Positions 8,791-20,500 of a stretch of DNA of 22,515 bases are shown piece after piece (the first letter of the stretch is position 1; every line of letters begins with the position of its first letter). Source of the stretch: Chalciporus piperatus (taxonomy: Eukaryota > Basidiomycota > Agaricomycetes > Boletales > Boletaceae); contig JBBPTG010000343.1 of NCBI GenBank assembly GCA_038093975.1, positions 1 through 22,515 on the forward strand. The letters are read 5' to 3'. Under the pieces are notes generated by a model. It did not search any database, was not told the origin of the DNA, and saw nothing but the letters and a program-made list of their open reading frames with translations. Both the position numbers and the translations under genes were made by a program.

Positions 8791-10560
8791 TCCAGGTCAA
8801 GTGGTATCGTGACGACCTTCTCATCGTTCCCCAGGCCTGTCATAGCTTTGGCTTCGGATTCCATATATATCATAATTTGCTTCCAAGCGACTCGGAGCAC
8901 GGAATGAAAGTAATCTTCTGGAGGGTGTCCATTGCAGGGTCCGAGTTAGTATGTTTGTGGGTCAACGGTAAGAAGGAAAAGACAAAGAATTTGTCCGCAC
9001 CCGCGGTGGTGATTTTCCCTCCAGTACATTCAGGACTCCTTTCCCATGCTCCGGGGGATCCGAGTCGCTATCTTCCACACCTGTCGACGAGCAAACAAAA
9101 AAAACCATAACATCCAATTCGACCAACATCAGTGGCGGAAGTAGTACTAGTATCCATCGAACCCTCACTGCTCTCCTCTCTTGAAGGGGATGAGGATTCA
9201 ACAAGCATCGTGAAGGGTGGTTGATCTCCGGATGCAGTGGATATCGTCCGAGTACTACGTGAGTGTACACTGCCATCGTTTACGGTGTCCCTTGACGCGA
9301 CGTACCTGTGCTATTTGAGAGACAGAGTTGAGTATTCGTGATGAGCGGGAGATTGATTAGCTTACTGCCGGCGCAGTCCGGCGCGTGTCCAGGACGTGGG
9401 GACTGTCACGGGATGAGTTTTCCCTCGCTTCCAAACAATGTTGAAGGGCGGGTCGATGTAGTTCAGGGAAGGAGACATGTATAGTGTCCAAACTCACATC
9501 AAGAAAATGAAGGCTAGGTGAAGGACCGCTGACGTCAGGCGAGACCACTGCTGGCATCTATACATATGGAAGGTCAGAAACAACAGGGATAGCGAGCGCT
9601 GGAACGCACGTCAAGGAGGGGGCTATAGTATTGAGGTGAGTTAAGGAACTGATCGTGGACGAACGATAGTACCTCTCGATCATCGTCATCCCGCGGCGAG
9701 GGGACACGCCAGATGTAGAATCTTCCTTCCCCATCGGTTCAACCAATGTTGGCCTCACTGACATCCTCATCAATTGTGAAAATCGCTGCGAGTTCTAGAG
9801 TTCAAAGAGGCACTGGCATGATGGTTCGCGGCGGCAGCACCGGGACCTTCAAGTTTGATAAGTAACCAGTTCTCACAACGGACCTCGCGTTCTTGGGATG
9901 ATCGATTGTTGACGTCAGTACTAGGTTGGATGCTTCAAGTTGGATCCTCGTATGTAGTCCATGGGTCATCGGTTTCATGATCATATGAAGCAGATGGTAT
10001 GGAAGATGTCCAACTGCAACCGGCGGCGAGCCGATGAGAGCATCCTCACCCAATAAGTTGATGTCCGGCAATGACACAGTTTGACACTGATGATCGGACG
10101 TGACAGTGGCAACCACGCATGGAAGGATGAGCCTTCCTCGCAGCGTAATCTTGCAAAAATGCCACCTTAAAGGAGGTCTTGCGACGAAATCACGATCGCT
10201 GCATTATAACTGCCGCCACCAATAAATCCTTGACGGTCACCTGGATATACCCTTCCATGGCTTGGCACTTCTCTCGCTGGATCCGTTGGGGGATGATGTG
10301 ACAAAGTATTTGACGTGACCAACGCAGGTGGCCACAACGACCCTCAAGGGGGACAGGAAGAGTCGTCGGGACGCCCGATGATCACAACTGCCAGTCCACA
10401 GCGCCCACAATGCGTCATTCCACCCCCTATCTGACATCAAATTACGATGCGACCAGCTTGCTATCAAATGACGTCGCACACGAGCCTACTAGACGAGTTT
10501 ATTGCACATGTCTGAAACACAACAAAGTCCACGGAGAAGACCAGAGACCATCTTCCGCAA
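8791..10560. other. Long stretch with no supported gene
   Basis: About 1.8 kb. Open frames on the minus strand (for example 10116-9802 and 9773-9558) are short and carry no recognised motif, and I could not join them into a convincing spliced model. Two perfect TGACGTCA palindromes (9530-9537 and 9910-9917), the binding site of ATF/CREB-type bZIP factors, are present but have no obvious target gene. The stretch may be eroded coding or transposon sequence. Confidence 0.4.
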
Positions 10561-10608
10561 CCCACACTGATTGACAATACCATCACTTGGCTAGAATACG
10601 TTCGAGGA

Positions 10609-11593
10609 ATGCCTCCTTACCTCAGACTCCCTATCTTCGACGACGACCAGCAGATTGTTAACCACAAAGCAGCACTCGCCGTCATTGCAGACATGGAGAA
10701 AGCCATTCGTATCGACTTGGGGAACCAGAACTGGCCGGAGGTTCGTCCAGGCCTAGACAACATTCGGGAGAAGCTTTGCCTCGCTTCGACGCGCCAGACC
10801 ACGTTGATCGATTGATCGAAGACGCCGCGTACTCGCTGCTTGGTATTTTTTCAGTTGCCATGCCGGTGATATATGGCGAAGGCGAGAGCGCCCTCGCGCG
10901 TTTGTTGGGAAACGTTCTAACGGGATCGGGTGATGCAAGCATCCTCGCTTGGACAGGAGAACCAAGCAGCTACAACAGCTGTCTTCCAGCTCACATCACC
11001 GTCTTCAGCCAACTCGCGACATCGCATCTTCCATCCCGCCTCACTGCCGTCGAGATGACATCCGACGCACTCACCGTGTCTCGATCTTTCGCGTGGGAAG
11101 ACCCTAGCTTGGCCAAGACGTTGTCTGATCGACTCCAGGCGCTTGATCCCCCGTGGTTCGCAGCCAATCGACTGAAACTTCCTTGTATCACTTTCGAGCT
11201 CGGACCTCTCTCGTTCTCTTTCGTGAGTACGACGCGCGTTTACCGCACAAAGACGATCGCGTTCGGGAGTGTGGAGATCTGGACGACGGAGGATCTTTCC
11301 CGATCAACTAATTTCTACCTCGTTCATCCGTGGATAAACGCTTTACTGGATCCAGAGATCGTAGTAGACGCACATTCATCCATCGAAGGGCGGGACACGC
11401 AGACGCGCGCATATCGTCTTCTTGCCCGTCTGAAACAACCATTCGGCGCTCTACTGCTCGCCCAACGTACGAACGGCGTCGGTTTCAGAAGGGTGGCTGC
11501 CGATTGCTTGATTACCGTTCAGTTACGGGATGAATCGATGACGTGCCCTTGATCGATCTGATAGACAACATACGTATCCTCGAGGTGCTCTAG
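10609..11593 (+). pseudogene. HET-domain (heterokaryon incompatibility) protein, N-terminally truncated and frameshifted
   Basis: HET-domain proteins trigger cell death after fusion of incompatible hyphae. The recognisable part is the end of the domain and its C-terminal extension: a stretch reading RPGLDNIREKLCLASTRQTT, then, after a frame change, EDAAYSLLGIFSVAMPVIYGEG and SGDASILAWTG, as in many Agaricomycete HET proteins. The frame is broken at 10804-10819 by an exact tandem duplication of TTGATCGA; one copy alone would keep the frame. A second shift near 11530-11537 separates the main frame, which ends at 11552, from the family-like C-terminus LIDLIDNIRILEVL ending in TAG at 11593. The N-terminal HET motif around YAILSHTW is not found upstream, and the frame meets a stop near 10511. 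The gene is therefore dead on three counts. Confidence 0.85.
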
Positions 11594-12026
11594 TCCGAGT
11601 CCTCCCGAGACGATGAAACCTTTTTTTGTTTCATGCCAACTCGGTTTCCGCTGACCCACAAACACACGAACATGAACATGATTATTGTATGTGACATCAA
11701 GGGGCAACCAAACAAATAGTTTTTGACACGAACCTGCCAAAGTTCAGGTGGTAGGACCCCGAAAACGGGTAGGATGGTATACCATAGTGTACCATACTTC
11801 GAAGGCCGAAAAACGCTAAGTCCCCACAAGTAGTAGTGCAGTATACAGGCCTAAGTTCTAACTCGTCGAACGACTTCGAGTCCGTTAAATAAAGTGATTT
11901 AAATGTCCTCATATTCACTACTAGAATGCTCCTAATACATGGATTAATGATCTGATAGAATAACCACGACGAGACTATCAACAGATTGCAAGCACCTGGA
12001 CCTGCTCGGAAGGAAGCTGGTGGTGC
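11594..12026. other. Intergenic region, no gene seen
   Basis: About 430 bp between the HET pseudogene and the convergent Cys/His-rich gene. AT-rich towards its right half, with a perfect 12-bp palindrome ATGGTATACCAT at 11774-11785. No coding frame or repeat family was recognised. Confidence 0.4.
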
Positions 12027-13049
12027 TCAGTTTGGCCGTTTCCGCTTCGACGGGCAGCGCGTTGACTCTGCGACCCGTTTCTGGGCCGTCTGAGTTGTTG
12101 GCTCTTGTTCGTCGCCCTCGAAGTTGACAGACACGGAGATCAGTTCTGCAGGAATACCGAGCTGCTCCTGTTCGAAACGAGTGATTGTCATGGACTCAAT
12201 GAGGTCTTGCGGGAGTGGCTGCGCAACATTCCGCTCTGCGTGGACTGTATTGAGGTGATGCATCATGTTGTATTTCCAGACCACTGCACGATCACCAACT
12301 GAAGTTGGGCAGAGCAGACAACGGACAGGCATATTGGTTGATGGAGAATTCTTCGTGCTTGTTGCAGCGGCACCGAGGCTGAAAGAGATCGCGAATGGAC
12401 AACTTGATGCCGGTTGAAACTTTCGTTGTCGACCTTCCTTCACTGCCAGCCGAACAGGATGACCCGATTGTCCGCAAAATCCGCACGGATCTACAACAGA
12501 AACCTGGTGCTGTCGTCAGGCGAGCAGCAATAGCTCAGAGTGAGTGACGTGTACCTGTGCAACAAGGTGGTCCTCCTTGATTCCCAGCTGCGTGCGCAGA
12601 ATAAGTCGGACCTCAACCTCCAAGGTGTCCCCACTTCCCGACCCCTCTGTTGGCTCCCAACTGTTGTTTCCCCCTCCAATACCATCAATTTCCATGCTGT
12701 TTCCGCCGCCCAGATCCTCCGCTTGATCCATTCCGTCAAAATCTTCTGCTCGTCCCCCCGAATCTGAACCTTGGGCTACTAGCAGTAGAGGTGGTTGATG
12801 CTCCTCGAAGTCAGAGCCATCGTCAGGAAGCACTCCAATGACCTCGGCATCTTCTATGATTGTGTTAAGTGCTGCAAGTGGTTGGACGTACTCCGAGTCA
12901 AGAGTAGATCCATTCCGAGTCGTGCGTTCCCTGGGTGATTCAGTGTCTGAACTGACTTCGTCTTCGGAAATGTCATCGGAGTTCCACACGCCGCTGAAGA
13001 TCTTGTTTTGAAAGGAGTCGTAGTCCACAGTAGGACTCGAAGACAGCAT
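12027..13049 (-). CDS. Cys/His-rich zinc-finger-like protein of an Agaricomycete family (2 exons)
   Basis: Exon 1 13049-12555 and exon 2 12503-12027, split by a 51-bp intron whose length is a multiple of three but which contains an in-frame stop, giving 323 residues. Exon 1 is acidic and Ser/Gly-rich without a known domain. Exon 2 has a C-x2-C (CGFCG, residues 172-175), a cysteine at 200 in SSCPF, a second C-x2-C (CLLC, 227-230) and a WKYNMMHHLNTVH segment with histidines at 247, 248 and 253. This arrangement resembles C2H2/BED-like fingers and a multi-copy Agaricomycete family I recall only as hypothetical proteins ending in a similar finger. The C-terminus PSKRKRPN is a plausible nuclear localisation signal. 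Nuclear DNA binding is therefore inferred. The gene could be 5' truncated, because related proteins seem longer at the N-terminus and no promoter is evident at 13049. Confidence 0.7.
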
Positions 13050-13787
13050 GTGCTAGTGCAGACGTGGCTCCGACCTTTGTTCCGTCACTAGCGCTGCAAA
13101 GTACGGTATTACCAAATGCGGAAGCGTACTTGAAGCAACAGCTATACAACTTCATGGTTCACTGTAGCTCGTTGGTTTCCAACAAGAGTATCCTTCATCC
13201 CCAGCAAAGATTCATCTGGAGTACTCATAGATTCATTTCCACTATGGCTACTAGCTCTGAAATGCACTACTTCGGAAGATAGACAAAAAGTTCAAATTAG
13301 GACCCCGGACGCTGACAAACAAAGGCAACTAGGGAGGTTCATGTCGGAAATCCTTGTTCTGGTTGCCCCTTGTGTGACATTATAATTAACGTAGCCAAAA
13401 CGTAGCCGTGCAAAACATGCATGTAGCACCGACGGGGGGTCAGCGATACAACAGGTACAGGAGAAACAGGCACGGAGAAAAAGGGCATAGCATACCAACT
13501 TGTATATCACCTACTAGTAAGCTAAGTGGCCGAGGAGTTGGAAACCGCGTGTGAGAGGAGGAAAAGGTACAGGCATAGGACTCGAGAGTCTGAATCTGAT
13601 CTATCTATCATGGAGAGCAAGCGAGCGAGCGAGCGTCAAAAGAAAAATGTAGCACCCAAACGTCAAGAGAACAAGACAAATTAAAAAATCTCCATCTCGA
13701 ACATGAGTCGAGAATTCAAGAGAACGTTTTAAGGTAAACCGAACTTCATCACGGGTTGCCAAGGACGTTTATGTCGTCGTCGTCGTT
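13050..13787. other. Intergenic region, no gene seen
   Basis: About 740 bp between two minus-strand genes. Holds a short GAGC tetranucleotide run at about 13616-13634 and AT-rich sequence near 13680 that could be the polyadenylation region of the Ser/Pro-rich gene. No supported frame, tRNA or repeat family. Confidence 0.4.
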
Positions 13788-16383
13788 TCAGTTGACCAAC
13801 AAACTGGACCGAGCACTGTGGTACACGGTCTCGCCGTTCGTGGACACCGAGAACGTGCTGTCTTGACTCATGTTTAGTTCGTGAGTCGTTCTCCGTGATG
13901 CTGCTGCGTTGTGGCTCTTGTTGTTGTTGCCCTTTCCGTGAAGCTGCTGCTGCTGAAGAAGAGGTACGCGTAGTACTTTTTCCGAGAGTTCCACCTCGTC
14001 GAACCACCCGTAGACGTGCCATCCCGACGCTCGTTTCCCGCGACCGCCGTCCATAGCGAGTCCTCCAGCATGAGGGCCTAGACTGCTGGCGGGCGAAGTA
14101 GGTCTACTCGCTTCTGGTTCTTCGAGCTCCTGCAGCTCAGAAAGTGACGGAGGCGGTGATGGGGGAGTCGGCGATGGACTTGGAGTCGGTAGTTGTGTTT
14201 GCGTTTGCGCATGGACCTGGACCTGGACTTCGGTGGTTTCAGCGGCTGCAGACTCGCCACCACATCCCTTCTCGATCGCTGGGATGGCAGGCGTGACTCG
14301 CCGGACCTTGAGAGGCATACAGAGCGTCCAATCTTCGCGTGGCGCTTCCTCCGATTCCCCCTGACCCTCCAACGGCAGCGATGCGACGGGCATCTGGTTG
14401 CCCGGTATATCTATGCAGAAAGGCAACGACAACGTCCAATCTGAGTTCGCCTGGGGAACGTTAGGACCAGATCCAGACGCAGAAGACAACAGCGGAGCCG
14501 AATGACGACGTTCAAGAGGGGCCAATAGTTCAGAACCACCACCACCACCACCACCACTCGCGCGCGCGCTCGCGCTGACACCGAAGAGGTGAATAGGTGG
14601 GTACATCGCCGCCGCGCTCGACTTGCGTCTGGGCTTGCGGGAAGGACCAGAAGACTCGGTGTTGGCCTCTGCGTGAATTTGAACGCGCTTCGTAGTAGCA
14701 CCCAAGGACGCGTGCGATTTCGACCTCGAGGAGAGCAGGAGGATGCTCTTTGTTCGGCGCACATGTCCGTTGTCCGCAGCTTCGATGATACTCGTCGGGC
14801 GTTTTAGATCGCCAGACTTGCTCTTTTCCTCTCTAGAATGCGGAATGGAGGGTGAAGAACGACCCTTGAAGGCCTTGATCGGGGATGCAGGAGGACTGGG
14901 AAGTACGGCGCGAACGGTGTTGACCCAGCTGAGCCTTGAAGGTAGTCGTAACCCTCCAGGAGGTGAAGGCGGTGTGGCGACGGCCGAACCCGTCGCAGAT
15001 GAGCTTGGCGTACGTGAAGCTGACGATATTGGCAATGGCGGAGTCGGTTTCATCATCGATTTTTTGCTGAGGAGAGGCGGAAGCGGGGGAACGGGTGGAA
15101 TGGACGAAGGCACCGCAGGTAGAGGACCAGTCGGTGGTGGCCTAGGGAGTGGAGGCGATGTCATTGTTCGCGAAAGAGACCGTGGGCGTAGCCTAGGCGA
15201 ACCCGCAGGTGAAACAGTAACGATCTTTGGTGGCGGGGTGATATCAGAGGGCACGGTAGGCGTCTGTGATCTGGGAGGAGATGGACTTGTACAATGCGGG
15301 AAGGCGACACCAGCCGACGATTTCGCCAAAGAGGACGTAGGGGATGGGGTACGAGTACGAGTACGAGGTCTCGTCTCCCAGGTTGTGGCCGGGGACTGGG
15401 ACTCTGAAACGATGGCGTTGGTATTTGAAGGCGAAACATCTTGGGGGCGCATTCTGGACTCAGTCTCCGTTACGGCAGGAGGCAGTTTTGTCCGACTCCC
15501 AAATGTCGAGGCTCGTGGCGTGGGATCATCGTCCGATTCTGTTTCACCGACGGACAAGGAATCGCGGTAAGACGTCGTCGTACCCGTTCCGGAACTCTGA
15601 GTCAGCCTGCGCCTGCACCAAGCCTCTGTCTGACCTTGTGGCTCATCGGTGACAGCAACGACACTGACAGCAGATGTATTCCCGAATATGTCTTCAAGTC
15701 GAGGTCTTGTATCGTAACGACCCAAACTGCCTGGGGGACTAGATGGCTGGGCAAACGTCAACGGAGATGAAGCGCCAGCCCTGACTGAGGGACGGCTCTG
15801 ATTGGAAGAGGTCTCGTCCGAGAAGAAACCATCTCTTGACATAACTTGAAAAAGCCGTTCATTCGCGGGGAGCAAAGAACCCAAGCTAGAGGTGGAGGCC
15901 GCAGCGAGTGACGTAATCGAATCCAGGGAGTGGCCCTTGGACCAGCCAGGAATGTCCATGACCTCAGAGTCCTGCACAAAGTCGGATTTTAGACATTGAG
16001 TTTGGGTTGGGGCGCGAATACGAAGGGAGAAGGGCACTTACAGCATGTGTACCCATGTCCTCCGACTCATCTCTTGCGGCGCGGTTTTTACGCGGCGAAC
16101 GGGAAAACGGCCACGCTATGATCTTCCGAGAGGTCTCGGTGCCGTCTTCGACCTGTTTCTCCATCGAGTCTTCATATTGTCCCGAGGGTGAAGGACGTGC
16201 AAAGATACGATGGAAGGAAGACGGACGGGATTTGTGTGTATTATCAGACTGAGAAAAGACAGGAATGGAGTGAACGAATGACTGTGTTGCGAGGGGAGCG
16301 TGTGCGTGAGGGATGTCGAGGGACTCGCTGACCAGGTGGCTAAACTCTTTCATGGTCAGAGTGAGCTTTCTTGTCCTGGTCAT
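13788..16383 (-). CDS. Large Ser/Pro-rich protein of unknown function (2 exons)
   Basis: Exon 1 16383-16042 and exon 2 15971-13788, split by a 70-bp phase-0 intron (GTAAGT donor, TGCAG acceptor), give 841 residues. I do not recognise the family. Most of the protein looks disordered, with many S-P, P-P and R-x-x-S sites. Visible pieces: a Gly run (about 586-593) encoded by a GGT repeat, a LERRHSAP site (about 598) of the R-x-x-S-x-P type bound by 14-3-3 proteins when phosphorylated, and two similar segments beginning DWTLSLPF (about 623) and DWTLCMPL (about 660). Near the C-terminus a better-ordered stretch, SGWHVYGWFDEVELSEKVL (about 761-780), is followed by a short Gln run. The two DWTL repeats and the WHVYGWFDEVE segment are the most likely conserved parts. 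A signalling or scaffold role is only a guess. The ATG at 16383 was chosen because it fits the basic MTRTRK start; one 48 bp upstream is also in frame. Confidence 0.75.
14535..14556. repeat. ACC/GGT trinucleotide repeat within the Ser/Pro-rich gene
   Basis: About seven ACC units on the plus strand, directly followed by a CG-alternating run (CGCGCGCGC). It encodes a Gly tract on the minus strand and would be expected to vary in length between strains. Confidence 0.7.
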
Positions 16384-17423
16384 GATTGAAGAGCGAAAAA
16401 GAGGGAGCAACTTAAAGAGTGGACGTGACAATGAGACTCAAAAGCCAAGGACATGGATAGGCGAGGGGACCAGGGTCGTATAGGGTCCCACCATTTCAGA
16501 ACATTCTAGCCTGTCTGGATTTATTTAGTTAGAACAAGGTCCCCTTCATGACTCTGTTCTTCCAAACTTCTTTCTTTTCTGAATCTCCCTCGTATACACT
16601 CACTCGATTGGCCTCCTAGTACATGTTTACTCGTCACATGCTTGCTCCAACCGAACCCTCGACGAACCAAGCGGCCTAAGGATTACATACATTGAACGAA
16701 AAAATTTCGTAAGACTCGCATAACTAAAACGCTCCCGCCCGCCGGCCTCGTGTCGGGGACGATCCTGGCACGTTTGTTGGGGACCCATTGTGTGTTTCAC
16801 TTCAAGTTGGTCGACCCTGTGATGCTCAGAGTTGTATCCTTGTCGACATGTCGTGAGCAATCTCGAAACAATCAATCTGATAATCGCGTATCCATTCGAT
16901 TGGCCTCGTCGACCACACATGTCCACTTGGACCTCGTCGCGGTCACGTTCGATACGACGAACCAAGACAATAGCATCGAACAGAATTTTTTTTTCCAAGA
17001 GTCGCATAACTAGTAACGGCTGTATAACGCTCCCGCCGACCGGCCTCGTGTGTTTCACTTGGTCGACCCAGTGAGTATGCATAATATACCTGATGGACAA
17101 GCTCACCTTTCAGGTGCATGCAGAGAGACGACATCGAAGAGACTGCCAATTCATCTTCCTATGTTACTCTGCGCGAGTCGAAGGGAGGGAGGCTTCCTGC
17201 TCGAAGAAAAGGCAGGGACCGCTCTTCGCCATCCGCGCGACAGGATTCGAGTGACACAGACGGGACCGTTAGCTCGGTTTAGGTTCGTACAATCCAGACG
17301 AACCGAATGTCTGCACTGTGGGAACTAAACTGACTGATATCCATTGAGCGCAGCACTGAGCAATAGATTTTCATTGATCTCAGCGCGCAATCAGCCTGTC
17401 ACAGTATCCAGTGCTGCACTGAG
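16384..17423. other. Intergenic region with degenerate repeats, no gene seen
   Basis: About 1 kb between the start of the Ser/Pro-rich gene and the Plavaka element. The left 200 bp should hold that gene's promoter, though no TATA consensus stands out. The centre is occupied by a degenerate direct repeat. The right end (17345-17423) is rich in small palindromes, including AGTGCT..AGCACT. Short open frames here have no recognisable content. Confidence 0.4.
16604..17075. repeat. Degenerate direct repeat, two copies about 290 bp apart
   Basis: Copy A (16604 to about 16830) and copy B (16896 to about 17075) share a series of blocks in the same order: TCGATTGGCCT (16604 and 16896), GACGAACCAAG (16661 and 16956), TCGCATAACTA (16716 and 17002), GCTCCCGCC..CGGCCTCGTG (16731 and 17029) and TGTGTTTCACTT with GGTCGACCC (16791 and 17049). 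Spacing is 286-298 bp for the first four blocks and 258 bp for the last, so copy A has about 40 extra bases before it. Neither copy has a convincing coding frame. Confidence 0.7.
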
Positions 17424-17548
17424 CACTAACTAGTCATGTGATAAATACAATGAAAATTCCGGGGCTCGCGAATCATGTAAACGAATCATTGAATCCAACC
17501 AGCGAACGCTACAAGCATTGAAAATGAGTTCACCAACCTCAGCACAGT

Positions 17549-20500
17549 TCAAGCCGAGTCCAAGTCCCAGGGCTCGTCTTCAGCCTCTGACTCACTCTCT
17601 GCACCATCGGCCTCGTTGGGTACAAATGAAGTTCTGGCCAGCCCCGTCGAGCGGTCGATGATGCCCCAGCGCTTCCCTGTTTCCACTCGTCCAACCACTG
17701 CTTTGATGTTGCGTATGTCGGTAACGATTGGCGCTAGGGATTGCGACACGAATAATGGAGTAAATGCTGCGTTATCGCCGTTCGTCTTCAGGGGCCTGAC
17801 GAGAGCGAGCAATAAAGTTGTCTTGCCGAGCTCCCTCCATATTCTCTCATCCCCCAGTGAGCAAACGAGAATGCGCACGAGCTGGCCATATTGGATGGTG
17901 GTAATTGTCTCGTTCGCGTCTTCGAATCGAATCTCATACTGTAGCAAAATGTGTTGTTCAGTCACGGTTCTCATCTGAAAGGCATAAGACTCACGCGCAC
18001 GAATGTATTGTCACGTCGCGATTCGCGAAACTTGCGAAACGAGTGTTCTGCTTGAATTCTATCTCCACCATCACGGATACGAAGCTTTGACCAAGATGGC
18101 ATGGTGCGCGGCAGATTGGCGATCAACTGGTCAAACCTCCCACCTATAATGGCCTGAAGGTATAATGCAACACGGCGGCGCAAGTCGTTGTCGGGCTGGT
18201 GATTTCCACGGTAAGGACCGAGAAATGCCTGCATAGGATCTACGCGCGGAGGTTAGAAGAAAATGACCATCAATAAATTTACAACGAACATCCTGCGTAA
18301 ACATGTTCGTGCTTCGAAAGCTGATCAGTTCGACCACGAGTTTGACCGATCTCAGATAGCTCCTCCTGAAGGTTGTACTTTGCTTTCAGTTGGCTGAGGT
18401 ACGCCATGTGGAGGACGCGCCGGTCCAAGCTACTCCACGGCGACCGCCGAGAACGGAGCGCTGCTTGCAGCATTCCGCAAAACCGCTCCATCGCAAACGT
18501 CCAGCTCGTCCATACTGGTCCACAGAATCGTATTCCCGCTGCCACATGCAAAAGTCCGTGAATTGGCAGGGTACACGCCCCGAGACGTTCCTCATTGTAC
18601 TGGTAATAGTACCTTTGAGATGCTTGTCAGTCATTCTCGACTTGAAGGCAAGAATTTGACTAGTACTTACCTTTCATAAAGGGTGACCCATTGAATCAAG
18701 CCCTGCTCAATCTCGTTGACCTCCTCGTAGGTGAGGGTGAACTTGACCATTTTTTTCATGAGATTAGCAAGGAGGAGCATGTGCGTGTATATCTTGTCGT
18801 CCGGGAAACGATCCTTGAGAAGTATAGGCGCGAGGTACATGAACCAGAAGCCCCAGGCTTCTGCCGTGAATGTCGACCGATCTTCAGCAATATTGCCCAA
18901 TACGCGCACGAAGGCGGAAGGGATGTTTGAGATTGACTTGACCGTTTCCTCACCGACCTGCGACCAAATATGAGGAACAATCTCGTAATTCTCTACCCCG
19001 ATGTCGAGCCCTTTGAATCGCCCGGTCCAAAGATCAACCAACGTTGGGATAATGTTTTCCAACAGAAGATGCATCCACTCCCACGGCACAGAGCGTGCAT
19101 AGTCAATACTCCCAACACGGCGCAGTACGGCGGGCCCACGTATGCCAGTGTCTTTCATCATGTCGTTACGTTGTTTCTTCGTCATGTTGGGGCTTGAGAG
19201 TTTGTTGATGGTCTCGAGGTATTCGTTGTGAGTGCGTAAGCGGAGTGACTTGGGATCAACTGAAGGACGGGTTTGATGCACGGAGTGTGGAGTGCGCAAA
19301 GGTGTATAGTAGACAGTACCCTTTGCGGATATATTGCGAACTCCTTGTATGTTGCAGGAGCGGCATGGACTGAACCCATTGTGACCCTTGATATTCAGTA
19401 GTTTCTCGATAGCGAGGATATCACCATTCTTGAAGAGGATGTACGCATGCAGGTCGAAGCGTTGCCGCGACACACTATCAAAGGTTCCGATGCCAGCAGC
19501 GAGCGCTGCAAGTTCATCATCAAGAGGAGCGAGGAATGATTCGAGGTCCTTCGGCTGGCGTGGGCCTGGAATTACTCCGACGCATATCAGGTGCTCGAAG
19601 TGAGTGCGTTTCTGGGGAGGAATGTTGAAGTTTTGGAGTAGGATAGGCATTGCCGATGGACCTCCCCGACGACGCTTGAAGAGTAGGTAGCTATCGACAG
19701 AGAGTCCAAGAGCGATGTCATATTTGCTCGCGAAGTAAGTGTGCGAGCAAGAAATGCCGTCCACCTTGACTGGGGTATCGTGAAGTATCTTGTACCACTC
19801 GCCGTCAAAGATGTCGTTGATGGTTCCGTTAGAAGATACAAAGTGATGACGATATAACAGGGATTGGGCACTCTCTTCGTTTTGAAAGAATGCCTGCAGA
19901 CGAGGGATTAATGGAAGGTAGGAAAACACGCGACGGGGTTTACGAGACTGAGAGTAGCGAGGTTCGGCACAAATAGGGCACTCTTCAGCGTGGATGTATT
20001 GGCGCGTGAAGGCTACGCAAGAGTTGATGCAGCAATGAATTCTCTGAGGTTGAATGCCAGCAAGCAGAGCGAGGCGACGAAGAACGACCCATTCAGAGTC
20101 TATCGTGATCTTGTGCCGGAACGAGTGTCGCATTTGGTCATAGATCTTCCGAGGCATATTAGAAACCATCTTCAGCTTGAATGCGCGAATGTCATCGCGG
20201 TCCTTCTCCGTAAGTATCTTATCCTCTGTTTCGGGTTAGCAATGCGAATGATTTGGAAAACGTGACATGAAAACAACTTACTGATAGCGTGAAATTCATT
20301 TTCACGTGCTGGACCAAGCCATGCCTCCAACTCAGCCTCGATTTCTGCGGAAGAAAGACCCCAGGCTGAGGCGTCTTCTTCGTCCTCCAAAAACTGGAGT
20401 TCGCCAGAGTGCTCGAAGGCTTTCAAGTCCAGGTAGTTGTCTTCATAGACTGACTCGGAGGAGTGAGATGCCGCGTCGGAGGTAGCGTACGATTCGTCTT

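Noticed and set aside
8682..8900. Possible longer P450 N-terminus upstream of 8727
   Set aside because: The paralogue at 6357 begins at the position equivalent to 8727, and a TATA box lies at 8781-8790, inside the would-be coding region.
9530..9917. Two TGACGTCA palindromes as bZIP regulatory sites
   Set aside because: Perfect sites, but with no supported gene nearby to regulate they may be chance; mentioned only within the region entry.
9802..10116. Minus-strand open frame of 104 codons
   Set aside because: No family recognised, no good splice continuation on either side, and neighbouring frames are closed; not enough to call a gene.
8936..11676. Shared words (TGACCCACAAACA and AACTCGG) near 8950 and 11655 in opposite orientation, possible ends of an element around the HET pseudogene
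   Set aside because: Similarity is limited to about 20 bp with mismatches and different order of words; too weak to call terminal repeats without an alignment.
14743..15570. 275-codon plus-strand open frame opposite the Ser/Pro-rich gene
   Set aside because: A Gly-rich shadow of the minus-strand exon, whose codon-based low complexity keeps the opposite strand free of stops.
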